Below are positions 18,203 through 27,058 of a DNA stretch of 64,000 nt, one piece after another; within the stretch, counting starts at the first letter, position 1, and every line of letters begins with the position of its first letter. Origin of the DNA: an uncultured Bacteroidales bacterium (GTDB lineage: Bacteria > Bacteroidota > Bacteroidia > Bacteroidales > Bacteroidaceae); assembly GCA_902802815.1 (NCBI GenBank), contig CADCNQ010000005.1:62001-126000 (forward strand), written 5' to 3'. Under the pieces are notes generated by a model that saw only the letters and a list, made by a program, of their open reading frames with translations, had not been told where the DNA came from and did not search any database. The position numbers and the translations under genes are program-made.

Positions 18203-19524
18203 AACCCAGAATCTTTGCATATTACCTCCCCCAGTATCATCCGTTCCCGGAGAACGACGAGTGGTGGGGCAAAGGATTCACCGAGTGGACCAATGTCGCC
18301 CGGGCAAAAAGACTCTTTCCGGGTCACAAACAGCCACATATTCCCGCCGATTTGGGCTTCTACGACCTGCGTCTCCCCGAAGTGCGCGAACAGCAGGCGG
18401 AACTGGCCCGCAAGGCCGGTATCGAGGCTTTCTGCTACTACGAATACTGGTTCGGCAACGGGAAGCAACTGATGCAACGCCCGTTTGAGGAAGTCGTCGC
18501 ATCGGGCAAACCGGACTTCCCCTTCTGTCTGTGTTGGGCCAATCATTCCTGGTACAAAAAACTGTGGGATCCCAACAATCCCGGCAAAGACATCCTTCTT
18601 GCGGAGCAGACTTACCCCGGAGAACAAGACTACACCGAGCACTTCATGCATCTGCTTCCCGCCTTCAAAGACAAACGCTACGTGCGGGTGAACGGGAAAC
18701 TCTTTTACGTCATCTACGACGCCGTCGGCTTCAAGGATGTCGAGACTTTCATTGCCACCTGGCGCAAACTGGCCAAAGAGCACGGACTGAACGACTTCTA
18801 TTTCGTGGCTACCGACTACAATTCCGAGCACAAAGACGAGCTTCTTGCGAGAGGCTTCGATGCCGTCAACAACGTGGATTACATCAACATCTATCATGTG
18901 GCTCCGAAGTGGCAGAAAGCACTCCAGACCATTGGAAGAAAATATCTGGGCATCCCCATGATATACCGGTATAAGGACGCCATCCGCTACATGCTTCACC
19001 CCTCGTGCTCAGAGCGTGAAGTGATTCCCGTCATAGCACCCAACTGGGACCACACACCACGTTCCGGGCGCAAGGGTCTGGTGTTCACGGACTGCGCTCC
19101 GAAATACTTCAAACAGCTGGCGCTGAAAGCCTTTTCCATGCTAAAGGACAAACCCGCCGAGGAGCAAATCGTCATGGTGAAGTCATGGAACGAATGGGGC
19201 GAGGGCAACTATATGGAACCGGACACCGAATATGGACACGGATACATTGATGCCCTTGCCGAGGCCGTGAATGAATCCTGCCATGAAAATAGCATACTTG
19301 GGAAAAATACAACTGTCGGATGTGGACCTCTCCTACCTGCACGAGGCACAAGAGATGGCCGACATCACTTATTTCATGGAGGTGAACCCACGCTTCCTGA
19401 CCGGACCTGCATTCCACATCAAGACTATTTATCCGAAGTCCGGTCTTTTCAAGGCAACCGATATATATCCGGAGTTCTCCACATTACGCTATTTCATAAA
19501 TCCGGACAAGTTTTATGTGCTTAA
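18199..19524 (+). CDS. WbsX/GH99-like glycan-processing protein with aberrant C-terminal extension
   Basis: Residues 1 to about 357 are a complete WbsX/GH99-like domain: YYLPQYHPFPENDEWWGKGFTEWTN at the start, CLCWANHSW near 113, and VKSWNEWGEGNY near 325. It belongs to the GH71/99-like family found in O-antigen and capsule loci, annotated variously as transferase or endo-glycosidase. The last 84 residues (from 19271) read the following glycosyltransferase gene in another frame and resemble nothing. In the neighbouring frame TGA-ATG occurs at 19268-19273, so a one-base indel shortly before would explain loss of the normal stop. G+C jumps here to 32 of 60 at 18301-18360. Confidence 0.82.
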   Translation: MKPRIFAYYLPQYHPFPENDEWWGKGFTEWTNVARAKRLFPGHKQPHIPADLGFYDLRLPEVREQQAELARKAGIEAFCYYEYWFGNGKQLMQRPFEEVVASGKPDFPFCLCWANHSWYKKLWDPNNPGKDILLAEQTYPGEQDYTEHFMHLLPAFKDKRYVRVNGKLFYVIYDAVGFKDVETFIATWRKLAKEHGLNDFYFVATDYNSEHKDELLARGFDAVNNVDYINIYHVAPKWQKALQTIGRKYLGIPMIYRYKDAIRYMLHPSCSEREVIPVIAPNWDHTPRSGRKGLVFTDCAPKYFKQLALKAFSMLKDKPAEEQIVMVKSWNEWGEGNYMEPDTEYGHGYIDALAEAVNESCHENSILGKNTTVGCGPLLPARGTRDGRHHLFHGGEPTLPDRTCIPHQDYLSEVRSFQGNRYISGVLHITLFHKSGQVLCA

Positions 19525-20437
19525 CACCTGCGGCAAACTGTGGCAGATAAAATCGTTTTGGACTCACCTGCTGCTGTTGCTTTTCCTCATTCGCCAAAAA
19601 TTCGATCTCATTCATCTGGTATGGCCGCCCAACGTCTATGAGTTCATCCTATACGTGTTGAGACACAAAATGATACTCACGGTGCATGATCCGTTCCCGC
19701 ATTCCGGACTGGATACTTTCATTGTGCGGCTGAGAAGAAGATTCGCTTTCCGTCTTATACCCCGCTTTGTCATATTGAACAAAGCCCAACGGCAGGCGTT
19801 TCTCGATTTCTACAAACTGGAACCTTCCAAAGTGACAGACAGCCAACTCAGTTGCTACACGTATCTTCACACCGTTGCACCCGACTGGACAAATGTCGGT
19901 GCGCCCGACAGTTATATCCTTTTTGCAGGTAAGATATCTCCTTACAAAGGACTCGACTACCTCCTGCCTGCAATGGAGAAAGTACATGAGTCATGCCCCG
20001 ACTGTCGCCTCATTGTCGCCGGTGGAGGCAAATACCATTTCGACATCAGTCACTACAAGTGTCTTGACTATGTTGACATACGCAACCGTTTTATCCCGGA
20101 CAGCCAATTGGTGGCACTTATCAAGAATTGCGCTTTTATGGTATGTCCCTACACCGATGCGACACAAAGCGGCGTCATCATGTCCGCCTACGCTTTCTAC
20201 AAACCAGTTATTGCCACCAATGTCGGTGGTCTGCCTGAAATGGTCCGCAACGAGCACTACGGTCTCATCATCAAGGAAAAAGATACCGACATACTCGCCA
20301 ATGCTATCATCAAACTATGGCAACATCCGGAAAAAATAAAGACCTACTCCGATAACATCAGACGCAGCTACAATTCAGGGGAACTGTCATGGAAGAAAAT
20401 TGCGGAAGACATGATTCAAACCTACAATAATTTCTGA
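19283..20437 (+). CDS. family 4 (GT-B) glycosyltransferase
   Basis: 384 residues from the ATG at 19283, which starts the typical MKIAYLGK strand; an in-frame ATG at 19271 is the alternative. The C-terminal GT4 domain is clear: ILFAGKISPYKGLDYLLPAM near 212, RFIPDSQLVALIKNC, and PYTDATQSGVIMSAYAFYKPVIATNVGGLPEMV near 291, where Q replaces the first acid of the usual E-x7-E. It is a cytoplasmic repeat-unit transferase. Its first 242 bases are also read by the out-of-frame tail of the WbsX gene. Confidence 0.88.
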   Translation: MKIAYLGKIQLSDVDLSYLHEAQEMADITYFMEVNPRFLTGPAFHIKTIYPKSGLFKATDIYPEFSTLRYFINPDKFYVLNTCGKLWQIKSFWTHLLLLLFLIRQKFDLIHLVWPPNVYEFILYVLRHKMILTVHDPFPHSGLDTFIVRLRRRFAFRLIPRFVILNKAQRQAFLDFYKLEPSKVTDSQLSCYTYLHTVAPDWTNVGAPDSYILFAGKISPYKGLDYLLPAMEKVHESCPDCRLIVAGGGKYHFDISHYKCLDYVDIRNRFIPDSQLVALIKNCAFMVCPYTDATQSGVIMSAYAFYKPVIATNVGGLPEMVRNEHYGLIIKEKDTDILANAIIKLWQHPEKIKTYSDNIRRSYNSGELSWKKIAEDMIQTYNNF

Positions 20438-20462
20438 TTGCATCTATAATATAAAAAGTAAC

Positions 20463-22163
20463 ATGCGCCTTTTCCACCTCCTGCTGTTTGTCCTAACGAT
20501 ATGCCCTGTCATTCACGCTACGGATTATCTGTTCGCTGAAGGACAGTCAGCCTATTCCATCGTTTTGGGTAAAGAAGCATCCCAAACGGAAAAGACGGCT
20601 GCCGGAGAATTGCAGACCATACTGCGGAAAATCAGCGGTGCCACCCTGCCGATTGTCAACCATCCTGTCAATAAGGGTATCTATATCGGGTGGACTCCGC
20701 AAACAGGGGCAGCGCAGCCAAAAACCACAGACGAATCATTCACATATAAGACCATCGCTGGCAGCCTTTACATCTACGGAGGCAGCGAGCGCGGAAGCAT
20801 GTACGGCGTATTCCGTTTTCTGGAGCGCGAACTGGGAGTCCGCTGGTACACCAGTTCATTCACAAAGATTCCAAAAAAGAAAAGGTATGCCCTGCGTCAG
20901 TTTTCACACAGCGAGAGTCCCGTCATCCGCCAGCGTCTTGACTTCTGCTACGATGCCCTGCGACACAACGACTGGGATGCACACAATCTGCTGAATACAC
21001 AATATCAACTTAAAGAGAGTCCCTATGGGAGCATGTCGTCCTATTGGGGTATACATACTTTTGAGAAACTGATACCGCCGGGCAAATATTTCCGCACCCA
21101 TCCCGAATACTTCAGTGTGTATAAAGGAAAGCGCTCTGACAAAGCCCAGCTCTGTCTGAGCAACAGGTCCATGCGCCTCGAACTGACGAAGAATCTCCTG
21201 GAGACCATTGCAAAAAATCCCGGCTACTGGTGCTATGATGTCTCCCAAAACGACAATCCGTGGCCTTGCGAATGTCCGGCCTGTGTGCGCCTGACAAAGA
21301 AATACGGCGGGCATTCCGGTGCCATGATTTGGTTTGTCAATCAGGCGGCTGCCGAAGTCAGGAAAAAGTATCCCGACATCTACATCGGCACCTTTGCTTA
21401 TAAATATACCCGTCAGGCACCGAAAAGCAATATCAAGCCGGCAGACAACGTTGTCATTCGTCTCTGCGACATTGAGTGCTGCATGGCCCACCCCCTTGAA
21501 GGGTGTAAAGAGAACCACAACTTCCTGTCCGACATGAACGATTGGCGCAAAATAGCCAAAAACATCTATATATGGGACTACACCACATGTTTCTACCACT
21601 ACCTGCTACCCTTCCCCAACTTCGAAACTCTTGCCGCCAAATTCCGCTATTTCAGCCGCTCAAATGTCATCGGCATACTTGAGGAAGGGGCGCATGATGC
21701 CCCGTGGAGTGAGTTTTCGGAACTCAAGCAGTGGCTCATAGCAAAAATGATGTGGAATCCTTATCAGAACGTCGACTCGCTGGCCACACTGTTCATCAAC
21801 GACTACTATGGCAAGGCGGCTCCCTTGGTCAGGCAGTACTACGGCCTGTGCACAAAGCAAGTCACCGCCGACACCCACTTCAACCTCAGGATGGACTGTC
21901 ATTCCGGCATCTACAGCGACGCGTTTATCTCCGAAGGCATCGACCTGATTCAACAAGCGATGGCCCGGGTCGGAGACAATTCGGAAGAACTGAAGCGAAC
22001 CAAACGCTTAGCCGCACAACTGTATTATCTGAAGTGGCAGAGAAACAGGATTAAGTCGTCTCTCGACGGGACACTGCGTCAGCTGCAGTCAATCCTGAAA
22101 GATGACCCTACCATCATTGCCGAACACGGCAAAACCTTGGACGATATCACTATTATTCCGTAA
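20463..22163 (+). CDS. secreted DUF4838 protein (glycoside-hydrolase-like)
   Basis: 566 residues. A signal peptide (about 1-19, ...PVIHA) is followed by an alpha-glucuronidase-type N-terminal subdomain (about 30-130: TAAGELQTILRKISG, GGSERGSMYGVFRFLERELGVRWY) and the DUF4838 barrel (about 160-420), with CYDVSQNDNPWPCECPAC near 258 and a WNPYQNVDSLATLF helical tail. DUF4838 proteins are presumed glycosidases related to GH67/GH84-type folds; the substrate is unknown. An exported glycosidase inside a polysaccharide operon suggests trimming or release of the product. It lies 25 bases after the glycosyltransferase gene. Confidence 0.8.
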   Translation: MRLFHLLLFVLTICPVIHATDYLFAEGQSAYSIVLGKEASQTEKTAAGELQTILRKISGATLPIVNHPVNKGIYIGWTPQTGAAQPKTTDESFTYKTIAGSLYIYGGSERGSMYGVFRFLERELGVRWYTSSFTKIPKKKRYALRQFSHSESPVIRQRLDFCYDALRHNDWDAHNLLNTQYQLKESPYGSMSSYWGIHTFEKLIPPGKYFRTHPEYFSVYKGKRSDKAQLCLSNRSMRLELTKNLLETIAKNPGYWCYDVSQNDNPWPCECPACVRLTKKYGGHSGAMIWFVNQAAAEVRKKYPDIYIGTFAYKYTRQAPKSNIKPADNVVIRLCDIECCMAHPLEGCKENHNFLSDMNDWRKIAKNIYIWDYTTCFYHYLLPFPNFETLAAKFRYFSRSNVIGILEEGAHDAPWSEFSELKQWLIAKMMWNPYQNVDSLATLFINDYYGKAAPLVRQYYGLCTKQVTADTHFNLRMDCHSGIYSDAFISEGIDLIQQAMARVGDNSEELKRTKRLAAQLYYLKWQRNRIKSSLDGTLRQLQSILKDDPTIIAEHGKTLDDITIIP

Positions 22164-22189
22164 AAACGCACAAAATAAAACAAAAAAAT

Positions 22190-23149
22190 ATGACCAAGAT
22201 TCTTATCACCGGAGGTTCAGGCTTCATCGGCACAAACCTCGTAGACTATTATATCAAACTCGGGTGGAACGTGAAGAACCTTGACATCACCACCCCGAAG
22301 TGTTCCCAACCCAACGGCGTATGGGAGCATTGCGACATCACAGACTACAACGCACTCCACACCTGTGTCCTAAGCTTCCAGCCTGAATATATCGTGCATC
22401 TTGCAGCACGTACCGACCTTGACGGCAAATCTGTAGATGACTATTGTGCCAATACTGTTGGAGTTGAAAACATACTGAAAACTGCTTCACAAATCAAAGG
22501 TCTGAAAAAAATCCTTATCACCTCCTCCATGCTTGTGTGCCACACCGGCTATCAGCCAAGGAATCAGTATGACTATGCTCCAACGACATTCTATGGCAAA
22601 AGTAAGGTTATCACGGAGCAAACGGTGTGGCAAAACCAACCCGACTGTGATTGGGCTATCCTGCGTCCCACGTCCATTTGGGGACCGTGGTTCGGCACCC
22701 CTTATCGCAAATTCTTCGATGTCGTGAAAGCAGGGATGTATTTCCATATAGGACATCGCTCGTGTACCAAGACATACGGATATGTAGAGAATGCCATCTA
22801 TCAAATTCATCAAATACTCACAAATCCGACGAAGGATGAGAACAATAAGGTATTCTATTTGGGCGATGAACCTGCCATACCCATAGAAGAGTGGGCAAAC
22901 CAGATTGCCGGGGAACTGGGACGCAATGTGCCCCGTGTGCCCTACTGGCTGGTTCGCCTGGCAGCTTTTCTCGGTGACATTATCGGACTGACGGGACTGC
23001 ACTTCCCGATGACCTCCTTCCGACTCAAGAATATGACAACAGATAATATCGTCGATCTAAGCAACACAATGCATATTGCCCCAAATCCACCCATAGACCG
23101 TATCACGGGAATCCGGCGTACTCTTGCATGGATGGAACGACAAAATTGA
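22190..23149 (+). CDS. NAD-dependent sugar epimerase/dehydratase (extended SDR)
   Basis: 319 residues. The Rossmann motif GGSGFIGTN is at residues 8-16, VHLAARTDLDG near 69, and the YGKSK (YxxxK) catalytic pair near 130. A C-terminal region with a hydrophobic helix near 255 resembles the 3-beta-HSD-like subgroup. It would make or modify a nucleotide sugar for the locus; the substrate is not decidable. It is the last plus-strand gene of the operon and ends 6 bases from the convergent GT2 gene. Confidence 0.87.
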   Translation: MTKILITGGSGFIGTNLVDYYIKLGWNVKNLDITTPKCSQPNGVWEHCDITDYNALHTCVLSFQPEYIVHLAARTDLDGKSVDDYCANTVGVENILKTASQIKGLKKILITSSMLVCHTGYQPRNQYDYAPTTFYGKSKVITEQTVWQNQPDCDWAILRPTSIWGPWFGTPYRKFFDVVKAGMYFHIGHRSCTKTYGYVENAIYQIHQILTNPTKDENNKVFYLGDEPAIPIEEWANQIAGELGRNVPRVPYWLVRLAAFLGDIIGLTGLHFPMTSFRLKNMTTDNIVDLSNTMHIAPNPPIDRITGIRRTLAWMERQN

Positions 23150-23155
23150 GAAGAA

Positions 23156-23941
23156 CTAAAACTTCAACTCAAATATCTTGAGAAGAAATTTTGCACATAT
23201 CATGACGGTGTTCGTGTAAATTCCGTTCTCACGGCAGGCACGCACATCGTCCTTTATCAGTTGAAGACGGCTGCGCAGACCGCGCGTGCTGAGTCCGCCA
23301 AGACGCATTGTTACGAAATCCATCGGCAGATACCGGGCACGGATGCACTGCTTGTAAAACAGACGCACCATCATTTCGTAATCAGAACCTATTCTATAGT
23401 CAGTCTTGTAGTACCCCGCCCGCTCATAGACCTCACGACGCACATAGAATGACGGGTGTGCCGGCATGAATCCAAAACGAAGCCACCCAGGACTGAAGCG
23501 ACGCGAAGAATAGTAGCGTACGCACTTACCCGGTTCCCCATCGCGGATGAAATGAATGTCGCCATATACTGCGTCCGTCCCAGTCTCCTCAAAGGCTGTG
23601 GCAAAGCGCTCCACCACATCCTGCGAAGTAAAAAAGTCATCACTGTTCAATATACCCACAACATCACCGGTAGCCATCCTTATACCTTTATTCATAGCAT
23701 CATAGATACCACCGTCCTTTTCAGACACCCATTTCATACGGCCCTGAAACTTTGGCTCATAAGCCAATATGATATCCCGTGTGGCGTCGCAGGAAAGACC
23801 GTCAACAATGATATATTCAATCTGTTTATAGGTTTGGGAGAGTACTGACTTAATGGTTTCCTCAATCGTGGCCGCACTGTTGTATGCCACAGTGATAATG
23901 GAGACACGTATTGGGTGAGATATCAAGGAAGAAGATGTCAT
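23156..23941 (-). CDS. family 2 (GT-A) glycosyltransferase
   Basis: 261 residues from the ATG at 23941; an ATG 6 bases earlier is possible but would leave a leader of only about 5 bases after the promoter. Motifs are VSIITVAYNSAATIEE at the start, EYIIVDGLSCDAT, SEKDGGIYDAMNKG near 77 and the metal-binding NSDD near 97. It is cytoplasmic, transferring a sugar onto the lipid-linked repeat unit. It is the only gene of this block on the minus strand and has its own promoter, so it is expressed apart from the plus-strand operon. Confidence 0.9.
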   Translation of the reverse strand: MTSSSLISHPIRVSIITVAYNSAATIEETIKSVLSQTYKQIEYIIVDGLSCDATRDIILAYEPKFQGRMKWVSEKDGGIYDAMNKGIRMATGDVVGILNSDDFFTSQDVVERFATAFEETGTDAVYGDIHFIRDGEPGKCVRYYSSRRFSPGWLRFGFMPAHPSFYVRREVYERAGYYKTDYRIGSDYEMMVRLFYKQCIRARYLPMDFVTMRLGGLSTRGLRSRLQLIKDDVRACRENGIYTNTVMICAKFLLKIFELKF

Positions 23942-23957
23942 GTACACAATTTTTCTG

Positions 23958-23965
23958 CAAAGATA
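23958..23965 (-). promoter_or_regulatory. -7 box of the minus-strand GT2 gene
   Basis: Minus strand TATCTTTG, only about 10-17 bases from the possible start codons (23947, 23941), implying a very short leader. Confidence 0.5.
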
Positions 23966-24061
23966 GTAAATAAAAGCGAGATTTAGCCTTAATTATATGT
24001 GTTTTGTGCTTTTTTATTTACTACTTGTTTGAGTGCAGCCGAAAAAAAATTGGATAAAGAC

Positions 24062-24092
24062 TTGCTATCCATACTCTTTTGCCGTATCTTTG
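24062..24092 (+). promoter_or_regulatory. promoter of a short leader/terminator element
   Basis: TTG at 24062-24064, a 20-base spacer and TATCTTTG at 24085-24092. Predicted start is about 24099. An ATG at 24104 opens a 29-codon frame (MEWHKN...) that runs through the terminator-like hairpin at 24155-24187. Confidence 0.55.
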
Positions 24093-24154
24093 CAGCCGGA
24101 GAAATGGAGTGGCACAAAAACATCGTTTCCCGAACTTCCCAATTTTCCCAAAGC

Positions 24155-24187
24155 AAAAAATGCCGTCCAATCGGGCGACATTTTTTT
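24155..24187 (+). terminator. terminator-like hairpin in the leader
   Basis: AAAAAATG pairs with CATTTTTT, and the arms continue with one mismatch and one wobble to CC/GG around a 4-base AATC loop. A T-run ends the right arm, so it works as an intrinsic terminator on the plus strand and, less clearly, on the minus. It lies about 60 bases after the predicted transcription start, so the promoter would give an RNA of about 90 bases unless read through. Confidence 0.6.
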
Positions 24188-24258
24188 GTTAGTTGACGAG
24201 TAAACAAGTGGACGAGTAGACAAGTTGTTAGTGGACGAGTAGACGAGTTGACAAGTTG
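24188..24258. repeat. 8-bp tandem array
   Basis: Seven units of the form ACRAGTNG (ACGAGTAA, ACAAGTGG, ACGAGTAG, ACAAGTTG, then after a 7-base interruption ACGAGTAG, ACGAGTTG, ACAAGTTG). The array runs into the start of the small gene at 24256, whose TTG lies in the last unit. Confidence 0.8.
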
Positions 24259-24462
24259 TCCGTCGCAACACTCGCCGGACTGTACTACGAAGGGAACATG
24301 TCGAGGCAGCATAAATGGAGACTGTTCCGCAAGGAACTGGAGAAGAAGTTCGGTCATCACCTTTCGCTGAAAAAACGCATTGAGCGCAAGGGGTGGTACA
24401 GGAGTAAGAGACTCCCGCCCGCCATGGTGGAGATCATCATGGAAAGACTCGGGGAACCGTGA
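24256..24462 (+). CDS. DUF4248-like small protein
   Basis: 68 residues if started at the TTG 24256; 54 if at the ATG 24298. The pattern LAxLYxEG...W..F..EL...GH..SLKKRIERKGWYRSKRLPPAMVEIIMERLGEP, ending in LGEP, resembles the DUF4248 family, small helical DNA-binding-like proteins often found at the edge of Bacteroidales capsule loci. The usual start region seems replaced by the 8-bp array, so it may be a degenerate copy. A strong terminator follows at 24480-24514. Confidence 0.5.
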   Translation: MSVATLAGLYYEGNMSRQHKWRLFRKELEKKFGHHLSLKKRIERKGWYRSKRLPPAMVEIIMERLGEP

Positions 24463-24479
24463 TGATGTATTAATGTATT

Positions 24480-24514
24480 AAAAACAGGCATCCGAAAGGG
24501 GTGCCTGTTTTGTT
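24480..24514 (+). terminator. strong bidirectional terminator
   Basis: AAACAGGCA-CC pairs with GG-TGCCTGTTT around GAAA, with A-run and T-run on either side. It ends the DUF4248-like gene on the plus strand and may end the minus-strand GT-C gene. Confidence 0.85.
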
Positions 24515-24571
24515 TTCGGAAGTTTGGGAAGAACGGGAAGCAAAGTTTTTGCGCCGGCACGCAACAAAAAG

Positions 24572-25702
24572 TCAGCACCCGGAGACGTCGTCACGAACGG
24601 CCAGCGCGGCCACGGCGAAGGGCAGAGACATATTGAAATAACTGATGTCGTAGCGGGAAGAAAACAGTTCCCCCCAGGTGTCGCATAAAAACATGTCGCT
24701 GAGAAACGTCAGCAGGACAAGAGCGAACAGGCAGACTGCCGTGCCGGGGAAATAACGCTGCATACGCCCGCGCCAGAGCAGCGAGGTCAGCACACAGAGC
24801 GCCAGGATAAGCAGTGCATTCACGGGAAGACCCTGCCGTGTCTGCAGGACAAAGGGATTGTATTCGAAGAAAAACAGCATCCGGCCGTCCCACAGCGCAA
24901 AGGGCAGGAAAGTGAGGGCAAAGACCAGAAGCGCCAGCAGCACACAACAGACCTTGCGTCTGATGTCGGCAAGCAGGAAATCACGGCCATAGTAAACAAT
25001 CAGCGGAATCACCGCACTGAGGCGGGTGCTCATCATCAGGCCGCCAATCACAGCCACCGCAGCCCAGTGCTCCCCAAAGCGCACGTCGTAGCGGTGGAGA
25101 TACATTATCAGGGCCGCACACAGCAGGAAATTGGACATCAGGTCGCTCCGCGCGCTCACCTCATAGAGAAAGGCCGGAGAAAGGACAAGCAGCAGAAAGG
25201 CCACCGCCGCCCCGTGCAGTCCGCACAGCCTCCTCGCGGCATCGGCATACAGCAGCAGGCAGAGGACAAAGGAAAAACCCACATTGCCCAGCAGATAGAA
25301 GGGCAGATGAAACAGCTGCCACACCGGGAAGGGCGACCCGTAGCCTCCCAGATGTGTCTGAGCCGCATAAGGATATTCGCCGCGAAGCATGTTGGCAAGG
25401 AAATTGTGGATGGCAGACCATCTGTCCACCTGCAGAGAGTAAGGGTCAAAGTGCAGCTGCAGAGCCACCAGTGCAGCCACCGACATCCCGGCAAACAGAT
25501 ATATCGTGCCCCGGCCCGCTCTTCTAACAAGCGCTGCCGCCACACAGGCGACACAGGCCATCAGGGCTACATACACCGCACAGGCCGCCACCGTCGGGAG
25601 GACGGGAGCCACGCGCAAACCGTATTTCAGAATGAACAGGACATTGACTCCTGCATACAACAGGAAAGCCGACACTGCTCCGGAAACCCTCTCCCACCTC
25701 AT
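24572..25702 (-). CDS. GT-C-type integral-membrane glycosyltransferase (GT87-like)
   Basis: 376 residues with nine to ten hydrophobic helices. A first periplasmic loop holds LHFDPYSLQVDRWSAIHNFLANMLRGEYPYAAQTHLGG, the acid-containing loop region of polyprenyl-phosphate-sugar dependent GT-C enzymes. SARSDLMSN and TRLSAVIPL follow. It probably adds a sugar from a polyprenyl-phosphate donor at the outer face of the inner membrane. It lies 12 bases downstream of the WecA-like gene, same strand, so the two are co-transcribed. G+C is high. Confidence 0.7.
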   Translation of the reverse strand: MRWERVSGAVSAFLLYAGVNVLFILKYGLRVAPVLPTVAACAVYVALMACVACVAAALVRRAGRGTIYLFAGMSVAALVALQLHFDPYSLQVDRWSAIHNFLANMLRGEYPYAAQTHLGGYGSPFPVWQLFHLPFYLLGNVGFSFVLCLLLYADAARRLCGLHGAAVAFLLLVLSPAFLYEVSARSDLMSNFLLCAALIMYLHRYDVRFGEHWAAVAVIGGLMMSTRLSAVIPLIVYYGRDFLLADIRRKVCCVLLALLVFALTFLPFALWDGRMLFFFEYNPFVLQTRQGLPVNALLILALCVLTSLLWRGRMQRYFPGTAVCLFALVLLTFLSDMFLCDTWGELFSSRYDISYFNMSLPFAVAALAVRDDVSGC

Positions 25703-25714
25703 ATCCGCAAGGTT

Positions 25715-26866
25715 TCAGTCCACATCATCCTTCTGCCCCATACGGAGTAGCACCGTCACCACAAAAGCATAGATGCAGGCATCCACAAGCAGGATGATGG
25801 GAAGGAGAAAATGAGCCTGCCACAGAGAATAGTTGATGACGCATATCAAAGCGAAAAGCGCCATGATGTTGGCCAGAGCACCGTGCATCGACAGACCGAC
25901 AGCCATGAAAAGATGGTGGATGTGCGTCTTGTCGGGCTCGAAGACATCGTGACCGGTGAGACGGCGCTGGAACGCAACGCGCACCACGTCCATGACAGGA
26001 ATCAGCAGCAAGGTGACGGAAATGAGCATCTGCTCCTCGCCGCAGTCCACCGGAGCAATGGGGCGCATGATACTCTTGATGCTCATATAGGCACAGACGT
26101 AGCCGAGGAAAAGACTGCCCGCATCGCCCATGAATATCTTATAGCGGCCCACCCTGCCGAACACATTGAAGCACCAGAACACAACCAGCGAACCCACGAT
26201 GGCAGCGTCCAGAGAGGCTATCATGACATGCCCGCACTGCACGAAGACATAGGCGTAGGCCGAGAGAATGAAGATGCAGAGACCCGAAGCAAGGCCGTCG
26301 ATGCCGTCGATAAGATTTATGGCGTTGACGATGGTCATGATGAGTATCACCGTGAGAGGATAGCCCACCCAGATGGGTATCTCGTGCAGACCGAAGATGC
26401 CGTTCATATCGGTGATGAGAAGTCCGCAGAGAGGAAGGAACAGCGCCGACACAGCCTGAATCACGAACTTGTGGCTCGCCTTCATGCCGAAACGGTCGTC
26501 GAAAATGCCGATAAGATAGATGAGAAGCGAACCGGCGGCCATGATAAGCGTGGAGATGTTCACCACAACACCTGTCCGAGCCATATCCTCAAGGGTGTAG
26601 AGCGAGGCGCTCAGTCCGATGATGGCTGCGGGCATAAACACAATGCCGCCAAGACGGGGCACGGGAGTCTGGTGCACCTTGCGGCCGTCGGGCAGATCGT
26701 AGAACTTGAAATAATGGCACGCCTTCACTATCAGAGGCAAACCGATTGCGGTGACTGCCGCAGCAACGAAAAAGGCCGTAAGAAACGGTACGAAAAGCAC
26801 GCTCCAATCGACGGAATAGTCCACCGGATGACCATAGAAAAGGAGTAAGCGCTCAATCGATACCAC
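25715..26866 (-). CDS. WecA/MraY-like polyprenyl-phosphate sugar-1-phosphate transferase
   Basis: 383 residues from a GTG at 26866; the frame is open to a GTG at 26953 but the added 29 residues are lysine-rich and unlike the family. About eleven membrane helices. Conserved motifs: DLPDGRKVHQTPVPRLGG (about 50-67), NAINLIDGIDGLASG near 183 (the catalytic DDxxD-like loop), FMGDAGSLFLG near 245 and the histidine loop DKTHIHHLF near 309. It attaches HexNAc-1-phosphate to undecaprenyl phosphate and so starts glycan assembly. It is divergent from the sugar transferase at 27059. Confidence 0.87.
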   Translation of the reverse strand: MVSIERLLLFYGHPVDYSVDWSVLFVPFLTAFFVAAAVTAIGLPLIVKACHYFKFYDLPDGRKVHQTPVPRLGGIVFMPAAIIGLSASLYTLEDMARTGVVVNISTLIMAAGSLLIYLIGIFDDRFGMKASHKFVIQAVSALFLPLCGLLITDMNGIFGLHEIPIWVGYPLTVILIMTIVNAINLIDGIDGLASGLCIFILSAYAYVFVQCGHVMIASLDAAIVGSLVVFWCFNVFGRVGRYKIFMGDAGSLFLGYVCAYMSIKSIMRPIAPVDCGEEQMLISVTLLLIPVMDVVRVAFQRRLTGHDVFEPDKTHIHHLFMAVGLSMHGALANIMALFALICVINYSLWQAHFLLPIILLVDACIYAFVVTVLLRMGQKDDVD

Positions 26867-27058
26867 AGACGTCTCTTTTTTACTTTGTAAAAGAAAAACG
26901 TAAACATACTTTAACTTATTGTGCAGAATGTGTGAAAAAAGTTTTCTTTTCACTCACACAATAAAAGAAAACGCCAAATCGTTTTATTAACAAACAGAAA
27001 ATAAAGCGTGCGCAGCCCCGAAGAACTACCCTTGCCCGACGGTTTCATCAAAGACGGA
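26867..27058. other. AT-rich divergent intergenic region
   Basis: It lies between the WecA-like gene and the divergent sugar transferase. It is rich in A and T runs but has no clear TAnnTTTG box on either strand, and both flanking frames can be extended into it with GTG starts. No repeat or RNA structure is evident. Confidence 0.4.

Noticed and set aside
24000..24520. Insertion sequence or phage remnant
   Set aside because: No transposase or integrase fragment, no terminal inverted repeats and no target duplication; promoter, hairpins and a small DUF4248-like gene explain the segment.
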